From Cyclobacteriaceae bacterium (GTDB lineage: Bacteria; Bacteroidota; Bacteroidia; Cytophagales; Cyclobacteriaceae), in NCBI GenBank assembly GCA_013140395.1, contig JABFSY010000390.1, positions 1 to 13,282 on the forward strand: a stretch of DNA of 13,282 nt, given 5' to 3'. Both the position numbers and the translations under genes were made by a program. Below, in pieces: positions 1-7,643 of the stretch. Under the pieces are notes generated by a model. It worked only from the letters and a program-made list of their open reading frames with translations. It did no database searches and had not been told where the DNA came from. Positions within the stretch are counted from its first letter, which is position 1. Every line of letters starts with the position of its first letter.

Positions 1-11
1 TGCAGGAATGG

Positions 12-1208
12 TTATTTTAACACGGCAATCATTTGTTTTTTACTTTTCCGAGTCCCTCTCTCGGTATACTCCACCACGCATACATAGTTTCCAATCGCCA
101 GTTTTGCAAAATTAAAGTCTGATTGCTCTACCCCGGCAGGTTCCTTGTAGTTAACAAACCCTTTCCAGGTTTTGACTACCACTCCCCACCGATCAATAAG
201 GGTTATTTGGTTGTCGGGAAAGGCATCCAGCCCATCTACTACCAATACATCATTCTCCTGATCGTCATTGGGAGTAATCAATTTGCGTATTCTAACAGTG
301 ATTTGATCAGCTTTGGCCAATCCATAATATTTTCCGGAGGCCGACATAGGACTGCTACTGGTGTAAAAACTGTTATTGGGGCTGCCAAACAAATCGGTTT
401 GCACTCCACTATTACTCAATTCCAGTATGGTGGCGTCTCCATCTGTTCCAAAAAATTCGCTTGTGTTGTCACTCAGTGAAATTTGTGTGTTGCCTGAAAA
501 GACACCGGTGCCACCCGTTGAGAACTCCCAAAAGTGGGAGGTGAAAATATCCTTTAAATCGGGTGTTTTTACAAAACCAGGATCTGTAGTGACTTCCAAG
601 CCTAATGATATAGTTGCATCCGCAGCGGAAACCCCATCAAGCCGGGCGGGGAAATAGCCATTTGTATTGCCGATGGGGAATGTGCGTACACCACTGCCCT
701 TCATGAAAATTCGGCCGTTAACGTAGGATTCATCAGTTCCCACAAGATCATTTGATCCGGTATATGTTAGTGTACCTGCAGCTGATGAAACCTTATCTAC
801 CAATAGCTTGCCCTTGTCAAAATTGATACTCTCGCTCACTGTCCAATCTCCAGTCATCCTATAGGTTCGGTTTGCGGCCGAACTGGCATTCGTGCTTGTT
901 ACTAGTGCAAGACCATTAATCGATAGTGGAGTTTTAGTGCTGATAGAAATGATGGGTGCGGGACTCGAACTCGGATTAGAAAACAGTTTCAAATTGACTT
1001 TTGTCAAATCTGTTTGTGCGCTCTCGTTAACAAACTCCCCTATCATTGTAATGTTTACCGGTAGCGTCACAATTTGTTTTTTCGGATCAGATGTAACGAA
1101 ATGAGTAGGATTAGCATTCGGTGTAACCTTATCATCAGTAATTCTGATTTGTGCCATGGCATTGAATGACCAAAACGAAACCAATAGAAATAGCATAAAA
1201 CATCTCAT
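12..1208 (-). CDS. Secreted protein with gliding-motility-type (type B) T9SS C-terminal sorting domain
   Basis: 398 aa. Residues 1-20 form a Sec signal peptide (hydrophobic FMLFLLVSFWSF, cleavage after AMAQ). Residues about 21-300 are Ser/Thr/Asn/Gly-rich and beta-like; I recognise no enzymatic motif there. Residues about 303-398 match the gliding motility-associated C-terminal domain (CHU_C, T9SS type B sorting): a KLITPNDD..ND start, an ITLIDRWGVVVKTW strand, a GNYVCVVEY strand and a basic end. In this family the domain directs export through the T9SS and surface attachment or release. The start ATG lies 7 nt after the stop of the upstream gene at 1216, so the two are probably co-transcribed, with this gene last of the three fibre-like genes. 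The function of the N-terminal part is unknown; a structural or adhesive role is inferred from context only. Confidence 0.85.
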   Translation of the reverse strand: MRCFMLFLLVSFWSFNAMAQIRITDDKVTPNANPTHFVTSDPKKQIVTLPVNITMIGEFVNESAQTDLTKVNLKLFSNPSSSPAPIISISTKTPLSINGLALVTSTNASSAANRTYRMTGDWTVSESINFDKGKLLVDKVSSAAGTLTYTGSNDLVGTDESYVNGRIFMKGSGVRTFPIGNTNGYFPARLDGVSAADATISLGLEVTTDPGFVKTPDLKDIFTSHFWEFSTGGTGVFSGNTQISLSDNTSEFFGTDGDATILELSNSGVQTDLFGSPNNSFYTSSSPMSASGKYYGLAKADQITVRIRKLITPNDDQENDVLVVDGLDAFPDNQITLIDRWGVVVKTWKGFVNYKEPAGVEQSDFNFAKLAIGNYVCVVEYTERGTRKSKKQMIAVLK

Positions 1209-1215
1209 AATTCCA

Positions 1216-2943
1216 CTAGTCAGTTAGTATCATTCGTTTGGTAGTTGACGCCCGCCCGTCTGCGACTAACGTATAAAGATAAATTCCGGGCGAAAGACTA
1301 CCCCCTTCTACCCTTGAACTAGTCTCTCCGCGCTCATTAATAATCCGCTTGTCTATTTGTTTTCCACTTAGATCGTATATAAAAAGCACTGCGCTTTGTA
1401 TATTTTTTGGGACGATCATCTTTATCTCTGTATTCTCACGGAACGGATTTGGATGGTTTTGAAACAATTCTACTTCAAGGAAACCTTCTATGTCTTTAGT
1501 ACGATTGCCATCAACTATTTTTTTAAGGTCATCGATTGTTCTCTGTTGCTTTTCGAGCTGAACGCTTAGCTCCTGAACTGCCTTAGCCAGAGGGACCACA
1601 AAGTCCGCGTACCGAATTGAGTAATGATCATGTTCATTTTGAGGTGCCTCCACCCCAGAAAAAACATACCCACTTTTCCTCACTGCCTGCTCGACTTCTT
1701 GCGCTACGAAACCAGTCTGGCGTACAAGTTCACTTCGAGCAGACGATTTTTTTTGTCTCAGACTGTCGGGAATTCCCAGAAAAGCCTCCAATTTATCCTT
1801 ATCTACTATATAGCTTACAGGCCTAAGCAAATTGATAAAATCGAGCCCGGAAACATCTTCTTTCACGTCCAGTTTAAATCGGCCATCAGAAAGAGTACTC
1901 CAAGAAACTTGCCCGCCAATACTTGTAACTATACTATTACCCAGCCGAACTTGATTCGAGGCTGTGGGAACTGCCAATGCACCGATGACAGTTGTATTAT
2001 TAAAGCTTGAAATTGATGAACTGGTAAAATGACCAATTGCCGTATTATAAATACCACCTTGATTGCTAGAAAGAGCACCATGCCCAATGGCCACATTATA
2101 ATTTCCCGAAATATTTCGTTCAAGTGCATAGCTACCAACAGCGGTATTAAAACTTCCCGTAACGTTGTTAACCAAAGCAGTATGTCCAAATGCATTATTA
2201 TGTTCCCCAGTTGTATTGTTGGTCATCGCAAAGTACCCAAATCCATTATTAAAATTTCCAGTATTGAGATAAAGAGCCCGATGCCCAATGCCGTTGCAAT
2301 AGTATCCAACATTTGAATTGCCAGCTTCAAATCCCAGGTAGGTACTGAAGCCAAACCCTAGGTCTCGATATGATAATTTTCCGGTATTCTCATCGATAGT
2401 GACTATCTTTTTTGAGTAGTTATTCTGTGCGATAGTGCGAATTTGAACATCTCCATTTACGTCCAGTGTTGCACTGGGGCTTGTAGTGCCAATACCCACT
2501 TTTGCGCCAAATCGATTTATAATCACATCACCAAAGGCAGATCCAGAGCTTTTGACGCCTTCAATGTAACCATAGCCATTAGTGTCTGCACTTGTTCCCA
2601 TAATTAAAGATGTGAACCCTCCAGTTCCAGTAGAAGGATTACCTATTATGACTTCTGTTTTATCGTTTGAATTATAAACGTTTAACTTTGCAGAAGGATT
2701 GGTAGTGCCAATACCGACATTCCCATTCGGGTATTGAACATGAAAATAGGCATTGTTCGAAGCATCGATCAATTGCCAAGCCCATCCACCTCCAACTTGT
2801 GTTCTAATGCCATAGCCTAGAGACCCTGATGAATTGTACAAGAATCTTCCTCTCGAAGTATTTCCATCTTGAGTCCAAATTTCTTGCCCAAATGAAAAAT
2901 TAGCTAAACAAATAATCGCGAGGAAGACTAGTAGAGATTTTAT
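1216..2943 (-). CDS. YadA-head-like / peptidase S74 protein with type A T9SS sorting domain; ATA start proposed
   Basis: 575 aa if read from ATA at 2943. The first in-frame conventional start is TTG at 2841, but the 34 codons before it encode a perfect signal peptide (KSLLVFLAIICLANFSFGQ), bounded upstream by TAA at 2956-2958. I therefore extend to ATA. Domain order: signal peptide 1-20; two GNVGIGTTNPSAKL-type motifs near 74 and 148; five 17-residue YadA-head-like repeats about 219-305; peptidase S74 intramolecular chaperone about 352-455, starting with SDGRFK, whose Ser and Lys (+5) match the endosialidase autocleavage dyad; a short coiled coil about 450-480; type A T9SS sorting domain about 490-575 (NHPNPFRENTEI, LSPGIYLYTL, KRMILTD). 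It is probably a trimeric surface protein. The gene lies 99 nt after the 1460-aa gene and 7 nt before the 398-aa gene. I see no hairpin terminator or convincing promoter in the 99-nt gap. Confidence 0.8.
   Translation of the reverse strand: MKSLLVFLAIICLANFSFGQEIWTQDGNTSRGRFLYNSSGSLGYGIRTQVGGGWAWQLIDASNNAYFHVQYPNGNVGIGTTNPSAKLNVYNSNDKTEVIIGNPSTGTGGFTSLIMGTSADTNGYGYIEGVKSSGSAFGDVIINRFGAKVGIGTTSPSATLDVNGDVQIRTIAQNNYSKKIVTIDENTGKLSYRDLGFGFSTYLGFEAGNSNVGYYCNGIGHRALYLNTGNFNNGFGYFAMTNNTTGEHNNAFGHTALVNNVTGSFNTAVGSYALERNISGNYNVAIGHGALSSNQGGIYNTAIGHFTSSSISSFNNTTVIGALAVPTASNQVRLGNSIVTSIGGQVSWSTLSDGRFKLDVKEDVSGLDFINLLRPVSYIVDKDKLEAFLGIPDSLRQKKSSARSELVRQTGFVAQEVEQAVRKSGYVFSGVEAPQNEHDHYSIRYADFVVPLAKAVQELSVQLEKQQRTIDDLKKIVDGNRTKDIEGFLEVELFQNHPNPFRENTEIKMIVPKNIQSAVLFIYDLSGKQIDKRIINERGETSSRVEGGSLSPGIYLYTLVADGRASTTKRMILTD
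2026..2289 (-). repeat. Five tandem 17-residue (51-bp) YadA-head-like repeats
   Basis: The translated units begin GHRALYLN, GYFAMTNN, GHTALVNN, GSYALERN and GHGALSSN, each followed by G.(Y/F/H)N.A(I/V/F). The first unit is one residue short. The pattern resembles the left-handed beta-roll head of trimeric autotransporter adhesins (YadA/Hep-type). The repeats are protein-level: the DNA copies have diverged, which argues for an old, selected structure rather than recent slippage. Confidence 0.75.
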
Positions 2944-3042
2944 AACTTCTAAAGTTTATGGTTTGCTATAATCTATCGAAAAAAGCCATTTCATAGCTTG
3001 AAGGTATTAATTTTTGTTTGATGGACAATTTTTTTATTCAGA

Positions 3043-6000
3043 TCAGTCCTTTTTTGCTTCTAAGCCCAATCTGGCGTTAATGGCTTCAAGTTGTTTTTTT
3101 ACCGAACCCATTTCTACTTCTTGTTTTTGTTTAAGGGTGGCCAGCTCGGCTTTCAACAAGTTATTCTCTTTTTCCAGCGACTCGTTCTTTTGATTTAGTT
3201 CTTGAGCCGCCTTTATCAACACCGGAATCAGCTGCACATAATTCATGGAATAAAAGTCTTTTTCGCTCTGAGGCAATTCAATCACTTCAGGCGTTATTTT
3301 TACGGTTTCCTGAGCGATCAAGCCCAACACTTTCTTGCCCTTTGGATCTGTTTTCCAATTGTAAGAAACGGGCCGGAGGCGCAAAATTTCCCGTATACCG
3401 TAATTTAGATCGTTGATATTTTCTTTTAATCGGCTATCAGACGGGGTAATAGTTCCGCTAGCCAAAATGTTTCCAATCACATGGAGTTTTTGAGTGGGTG
3501 TCGTAGCGCCAATGCCCACATTACCATTTGGTAGCACGGTAAGTTTTGCTCCCCCATTTGCTGTATAAATAAAAAATGGGTGATTGGACTGAGTTCCAAT
3601 GGAGCCTCCAGTTACGCCCCCACTTCCAACATAAGTACTCATAATTATTGTGCCATCTGAATGATTGAGTCCGTATGCACTGGCTCCATTTGGTGTTTTG
3701 ATATCGAGTGGATATGTTGGGGTTGTTGTGCCAATGCCTACATTGCCTGTGCTGGTAACCGACAATCTATCGCTGCCGGCAGTCTGCACATTCCATGATC
3801 CACTAGTGGCATTCATGTACGTCAAAGCGCGTGAAGTGCCGAGATTGGAATATCCATAAAAGGCATTTCCGTCTGGATCTGCAACATCTACATACATACC
3901 CCCAAAACCAGATCCATTGTCTGTTTGAACATCAAAAAAGGAATTAGCATTGATAGGTGTAGTTCTCCCTCCAATGCTTACGTATCCGTTGCCAATGCGC
4001 ATCATCTCCGCGCTAGTCGTTGATGAAACCCCGCCATAGAAAACATGGCTATTTGAAAAATTGCCCAGTTGATAGCGCATTTCACTGGCTGCAAGGCCGA
4101 ATCCAAAAAACTGATGGTCATTATTGGCTACTTCACTCAACACAATCTTCCGATTAGCAGCAGCGTTGGCAAATTGGAGTGGTGCATTAGGGCTGACAGT
4201 GCCAATCCCGACTTTGCCGGAGGCATCAATTCGCATCCTTTCCACGCCACCCACGCCTGTCGCAAAACGCAAAGGCTGTGCATCTGTTGTTCCGAGAAAA
4301 TTTGTAGCTGGGTTGGTGCCGCTATTTCCTGTTAAACCCCATCCGCTTCCGCCAGCGGCCCAGGTTAATGTACCGGTGCCATCGTTGGTCAAGACTCCGG
4401 CTGCATTGGCAGCAGGGAAAGACGTTGTTGCTCCGTTGATTTTGGTAATATTGCCCGTAGCATTCACGGCAAACGCTCCGGCTGTACCGGTGGTGAGTGT
4501 GCCTGTGGTAGAAATATTTTGCGCGCCAAAGGCGGGGTTAATTTTAGTTCCTGCAATGGCAGCGGCTGCGTTAACGTCAACATTGGCAATGGTGCCATCG
4601 GTAATATCGGCTGATGTGACAGCAAAATTAGACCAAGTGGGCGTGGTGCCAGCCACTCGTAGAATTTGCCCATTAATGCCGGTAGAAATATCACCAATCG
4701 TAGTTCCTGAGCCAAGCAGTAGGCCATTCCAAGGGCCGGCAGCTCCAGTTCCACCATTGGCAACTGGCAGTATGCCCGATATATCTGTTGTTGCTAAGCC
4801 AATAGATGAATAAGTTGGCGTGGCTCCGCCTTTTAAAAATCCTGTTCCTGTCGCCAACCTTGTGGGAACGCCTGCTACGCCTCCATAAATAATGTCTCCG
4901 GCAGTGGTCATGGGGTTAGTCAACCCCGATGACGTTTGCCAGCTTGGCACACCGGCATTCACAGTTAGTACTTGGCCATTTGTTCCAGTTGCCAATTTAG
5001 TTACAGCAATAGCTGCGGATGCCGAGATATCTGCATCTGCAACTGTGCCATCTAATAGCTGCGAAGTAGTGACTGCTCCAGCTGGAATTTTAGCATTAGT
5101 TACTGAATTGGCAGCGAGCTCTGTGGTGCCTACACCACCCGGTGCGATTGATATAGTGCCTGTGGCGGTTATCGGACCCCCCGCAAGGCCAGTGCCAGTG
5201 GCAATATTTGAAACAGTACCACCTCCAGCCAGAACCACGGGTGTCCATTTGATGCCATCGTATTGATATACGCTGTTGGTAACAGGCACAGCTGGATCAA
5301 TACTTATTCCACGCAAACCCTGTACAGTGATATTTCCATTCGTGCTATTAAGAGTTGCATCTTGTCCTACAGTAGCTGCAGAGTTGGACGTGCCATCTCC
5401 AACAATAATTTGGCCGGGGTTAAGAGTGGGTGCTCCTCCACCACCAACATTGTCTGCTTGTGGGATCCAATTAGTGCCGTTGAATTTTAATACCTGTCCA
5501 CTAGTAGCGCCTCCGGCCGTTATTTTGGCCGGGGCAACATCATTGATTTTTGTGTCTGTGACTGCCAAGTTGCTGATGTTGATAGTGGCAACCGCATTGT
5601 TTGCAAGTTTGGAGGAATTTATAGCTCCGGCAGCAATTACAGGATTGGGGTACGTGCTTCCCAACAAATCACCGCCTGCTGAACCAGATGGAGCTGGTGC
5701 ATTTTGCCATGTGGGATTTCCACCACTCACCGTTAAAATCTGGCCATTAATTCCTGTGGCAATAGCTGTGAAGGGGCTTGTTCCATTACCCAATGCAAGT
5801 CCCGAAAGTGTTGTAGTACCAGTTCCGCCTAAAGCGACAGGGAGAGTGCCACTCGAAATTTTAGATGCATCTAAACCTGGTATTTGGGCAACTGGCAAGA
5901 GACCCGTTGTGATCTTTGCCGCGTCAATACCAGTAGCGAGTTTGATGTTGGTCACGTTTGCGTCTGTGATCTGTGCGGTAGTGATTTGACCGGTGTGAAT

Positions 6001-7425
6001 GGCTAGGTTGAAAGCACTTCCGTTTATGTTGGTGGGGTCGTAGGTGCTTTTCAGCATATCACCACCTCCAACAGCGACCGTCCACTGGGGCACACCACTG
6101 GCATCGGTGGAAAGTATTTTGTTAGCATCGGGCACGCCAGCCGTTCCTATTTTGGCGATGGTAACTGCTCCGTTATTGATTTTTGTGGTGGTGATCGCAT
6201 CGTTGTTGATTGAGAGCGCAGCAAGGGTTCCACTGAGTTCACCTCCGGCTGTGCTGGAGTTGAGTAGAACGTTTGCGGGGAGAACAGTGCCAGGCAAAGT
6301 ACCTGCGGTGATCTTAGCCGCGTCAATACCAGTAGCGAGTTTGATATTTGTTACAGAGCCATCGGTAATCTGAGTCGTAGAGATTTGTCCAGTATGATTA
6401 GAAAGGTTGAAAGCACTCCCGTTGATGTTGGTAGGGTCATAGGTGCTTTTCAACATGTCGCCACCGCCAGCAGCCACCGTCCACTGTGGCACACCACTGG
6501 CATCGGTACTGAGTATTTTATTAGCATCGGGCACACCAGCCGTTCCTATTTTGGCGATGGTGACAGCTCCGTTATTGATTTTAGCTGTAGTAATGGCATT
6601 GTTAGCTATTGTAAATGTTCCCGAGGTTCCCGATACAGAAAGCCCGAGGTCACCGCCCACAGTAATGCCGGTGTTGCTTCCATTATTTGATAAAAGCTGG
6701 TTGGCGGACAACGAAGGGAGGGTGCCTCCCGTAGCGTTAGCCCATTGAGTTACACCTGCCACAGTAGTGAGCACTTGATTGTTTGTGCCGCTGGGGGTGA
6801 TACGTGATTCCAGAATTCTATTTGTTGTGGCTGCATTGTTGAGTGCTATGGCAATGTTGTTGCCGGCTGTATTGGCAATCGTGGTGCTGTTGCTTGCGCC
6901 CTGCACATCTCCGCTAAGAGTTGCAACCGTGGCTCCCGCGCCAATTGTCCATTTGCCTGTTGTTTGATTCCAGCTTAAAGTTTGCCCGTTAGTCGTGGGG
7001 GCAGGAGTAGATTCCCAACCAGTTCCATTCCAGACCAAAAGCTGCCCTGTTACGGTGGGTGCCGGGCTAGCCAAGCCAAAACCTGCATTTGGAGTTGCCG
7101 TTAGCGATACGTTATTTCCGGAAATTTGAATGCCTTGCGAACCGCTTCCGCCTGCTCCAACTTGATTCCACGCGGTGCCATTGTGGTAATGAACCGTGTT
7201 GCTGGTGGAATTATAAACGACCATTCCGGCCGAACCAAACCCTGACAAACTGGTAACAGAAGGAATTATCAATCCCTGGTTGGTACCATTGCCTACTAGC
7301 AAAAGAACAGCATTTGGGTTAGGGGTTGGCGCTGTGGCACCCGTGCCAATAGCCACTTGCCCGTTTGCCGGCTGAAGGGCTGAAATCAGAAGTAGAAGAA
7401 GGGCTAGTTGTAAAGTGCGTTTCAT
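3043..7425 (-). CDS. Large repetitive tail-fibre-like secreted protein with C-terminal peptidase S74 chaperone domain
   Basis: 1460 aa. Signal peptide 1-23 (MKRTLQLALLLLLISALQPANG). Residues about 24-1030 are low-complexity, Gly/Thr/Asn/Ala-rich modules that alternate three motif kinds: NGT.W (as in KFNGTNWIPQ), LPVA.GGTG and runs of ITDG.V.N.KI...AKI. This is the composition of phage tail-fibre shafts and of many Bacteroidetes surface fibres. Three VGIG(T/A).(T/S)P motifs fall between about 1070 and 1320. A peptidase S74 intramolecular chaperone domain starts at SDSRLK (Ser1329, Lys1334) and contains RLRPVSYNWK and GLIAQE. Residues about 1408-1455 form a heptad-rich coiled coil. No T9SS sorting domain follows, unlike in the two downstream genes. 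In the S74 family the domain trimerises the fibre and then cuts itself off at the Ser. The initiator ATG is preceded by a good -7 element at 7454-7461. A role as fibre or adhesin is inferred. Confidence 0.85.
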   Translation of the reverse strand: MKRTLQLALLLLLISALQPANGQVAIGTGATAPTPNPNAVLLLVGNGTNQGLIIPSVTSLSGFGSAGMVVYNSTSNTVHYHNGTAWNQVGAGGSGSQGIQISGNNVSLTATPNAGFGLASPAPTVTGQLLVWNGTGWESTPAPTTNGQTLSWNQTTGKWTIGAGATVATLSGDVQGASNSTTIANTAGNNIAIALNNAATTNRILESRITPSGTNNQVLTTVAGVTQWANATGGTLPSLSANQLLSNNGSNTGITVGGDLGLSVSGTSGTFTIANNAITTAKINNGAVTIAKIGTAGVPDANKILSTDASGVPQWTVAAGGGDMLKSTYDPTNINGSAFNLSNHTGQISTTQITDGSVTNIKLATGIDAAKITAGTLPGTVLPANVLLNSSTAGGELSGTLAALSINNDAITTTKINNGAVTIAKIGTAGVPDANKILSTDASGVPQWTVAVGGGDMLKSTYDPTNINGSAFNLAIHTGQITTAQITDANVTNIKLATGIDAAKITTGLLPVAQIPGLDASKISSGTLPVALGGTGTTTLSGLALGNGTSPFTAIATGINGQILTVSGGNPTWQNAPAPSGSAGGDLLGSTYPNPVIAAGAINSSKLANNAVATINISNLAVTDTKINDVAPAKITAGGATSGQVLKFNGTNWIPQADNVGGGGAPTLNPGQIIVGDGTSNSAATVGQDATLNSTNGNITVQGLRGISIDPAVPVTNSVYQYDGIKWTPVVLAGGGTVSNIATGTGLAGGPITATGTISIAPGGVGTTELAANSVTNAKIPAGAVTTSQLLDGTVADADISASAAIAVTKLATGTNGQVLTVNAGVPSWQTSSGLTNPMTTAGDIIYGGVAGVPTRLATGTGFLKGGATPTYSSIGLATTDISGILPVANGGTGAAGPWNGLLLGSGTTIGDISTGINGQILRVAGTTPTWSNFAVTSADITDGTIANVDVNAAAAIAGTKINPAFGAQNISTTGTLTTGTAGAFAVNATGNITKINGATTSFPAANAAGVLTNDGTGTLTWAAGGSGWGLTGNSGTNPATNFLGTTDAQPLRFATGVGGVERMRIDASGKVGIGTVSPNAPLQFANAAANRKIVLSEVANNDHQFFGFGLAASEMRYQLGNFSNSHVFYGGVSSTTSAEMMRIGNGYVSIGGRTTPINANSFFDVQTDNGSGFGGMYVDVADPDGNAFYGYSNLGTSRALTYMNATSGSWNVQTAGSDRLSVTSTGNVGIGTTTPTYPLDIKTPNGASAYGLNHSDGTIIMSTYVGSGGVTGGSIGTQSNHPFFIYTANGGAKLTVLPNGNVGIGATTPTQKLHVIGNILASGTITPSDSRLKENINDLNYGIREILRLRPVSYNWKTDPKGKKVLGLIAQETVKITPEVIELPQSEKDFYSMNYVQLIPVLIKAAQELNQKNESLEKENNLLKAELATLKQKQEVEMGSVKKQLEAINARLGLEAKKD
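4627..4770 (-). repeat. Dispersed 48-residue shaft module, copy 2
   Basis: Residues 886-933 of the 1460-aa protein run from LPVANGGTG to GTTPTWSN. This is the partner of the module at 5701-5844, about 1.07 kb away in the same gene and with the same length. Confidence 0.75.
5701..5844 (-). repeat. Dispersed 48-residue shaft module, copy 1
   Basis: Residues 528-575 of the 1460-aa protein run from LPVALGGTG to GGNPTWQN. They align without gaps to residues 886-933 (copy 2): both share LPVA.GGTG, GL.LG.GT, I.TGINGQIL.V and PTW.N. This is an older, more diverged duplication than the 133-codon one. Confidence 0.75.
5896..6594 (-). repeat. Tandem duplication, 133-codon (399-bp) period, inside the 1460-aa fibre gene
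   Basis: Copy A (6196-6594) and copy B (5896-6195, about 100 codons kept) share nearly the same protein, with landmarks KINNGAVTIAKIGTAG, VPDANKILSTDASGVPQW, GGGDMLKSTYDPTNINGSAF and NIKLATGIDAAKIT. The offset, measured on the shared DNA around 6125 and 6524, is exactly 399 bp, so the frame is kept. Changes between copies are scattered and many are silent. Copy B loses similarity after about 100 codons (at GLLPVAQIP), where the next module begins. Confidence 0.9.
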
Positions 7426-7453
7426 AAGAATTGATCATTAAAATATCAACAAA

Positions 7454-7461
7454 CAAAGTTA
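7454..7461 (-). promoter_or_regulatory. Bacteroidetes -7 promoter element TAACTTTG for the fibre gene
   Basis: Read on the minus strand, TAACTTTG matches the TAnnTTTG consensus of Bacteroidetes primary-sigma promoters exactly and lies 28 nt upstream of the ATG at 7425. I do not see a clear TTG-type -33 element at the expected 17-23 nt spacing, so only half of the promoter is supported. Confidence 0.5.
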
Positions 7462-7561
7462 TACGATAATACGAATTTTTTAGGGAAGGAAACCACTCTA
7501 ATCCGCAAGACGAACGGGAAAGGCCTAACCAATCTATAATTCGGTCTTTTGCTTGTTTTTT

Positions 7562-7578
7562 GCTTGAATTTTTCAAGC
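7562..7578. other. Perfect inverted repeat (7-bp arms, 3-nt loop) in the intergenic gap
   Basis: GCTTGAA, ttt, TTCAAGC. On neither strand is the stem followed by a T-run (the T-rich stretch precedes it on the plus strand), so it is not a standard intrinsic terminator. It could be a protein-binding site, or a hairpin in a transcript reading through from the binding-protein gene. It belongs to the 316-bp gap 7426-7741, which otherwise holds the fibre promoter and the sigma-factor remnant. Confidence 0.4.
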
Positions 7579-7604
7579 CTCAGCTAAACAATTCATTAAT
7601 TGGT

Positions 7605-7632
7605 TGTAACCTTTCCGATATGTTCCTGTAAC
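7605..7632 (+). promoter_or_regulatory. Possible ECF-sigma promoter remnant (two TGTAAC boxes, 22 bp apart)
   Basis: TGTAAC occurs at 7605-7610 and again at 7627-7632, just upstream of the truncated sigma-like reading frame at 7644. ECF -35 elements typically carry an AAC core, and ECF genes are often autoregulated, so the first box may be the old -35. No independent -10 match is visible, so this is weak. Confidence 0.25.
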
Positions 7633-7643
7633 TAACCTGAAAA

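Noticed and set aside
2026..2289. CRISPR-like array with a 51-bp period
   Set aside because: The repeats are protein-coding with diverged DNA, no constant repeat unit and no unique spacers.
1216..2841. TTG at 2841 as the start of the YadA/S74 protein
   Set aside because: It would discard an intact in-frame signal peptide (codons 2940-2884) that a T9SS cargo needs; the start is placed at ATA 2943 instead.
4124..5989. Long plus-strand open frames (4124-4813, 229 codons; 5276-5989, 237 codons) opposite the fibre gene
   Set aside because: They follow from the repetitive Gly/Ala/Thr/Val codons of the true minus-strand gene; the translations are Val/Pro/Ala/Ser-rich with no domain, no leader and repeat structure mirroring the opposite strand.
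3043..7425. Fibre gene as part of a prophage (tail-fibre likeness)
   Set aside because: It has its own Sec signal peptide, lies beside T9SS-sorted proteins, and no phage structural, lysis or integrase gene is present in the window.
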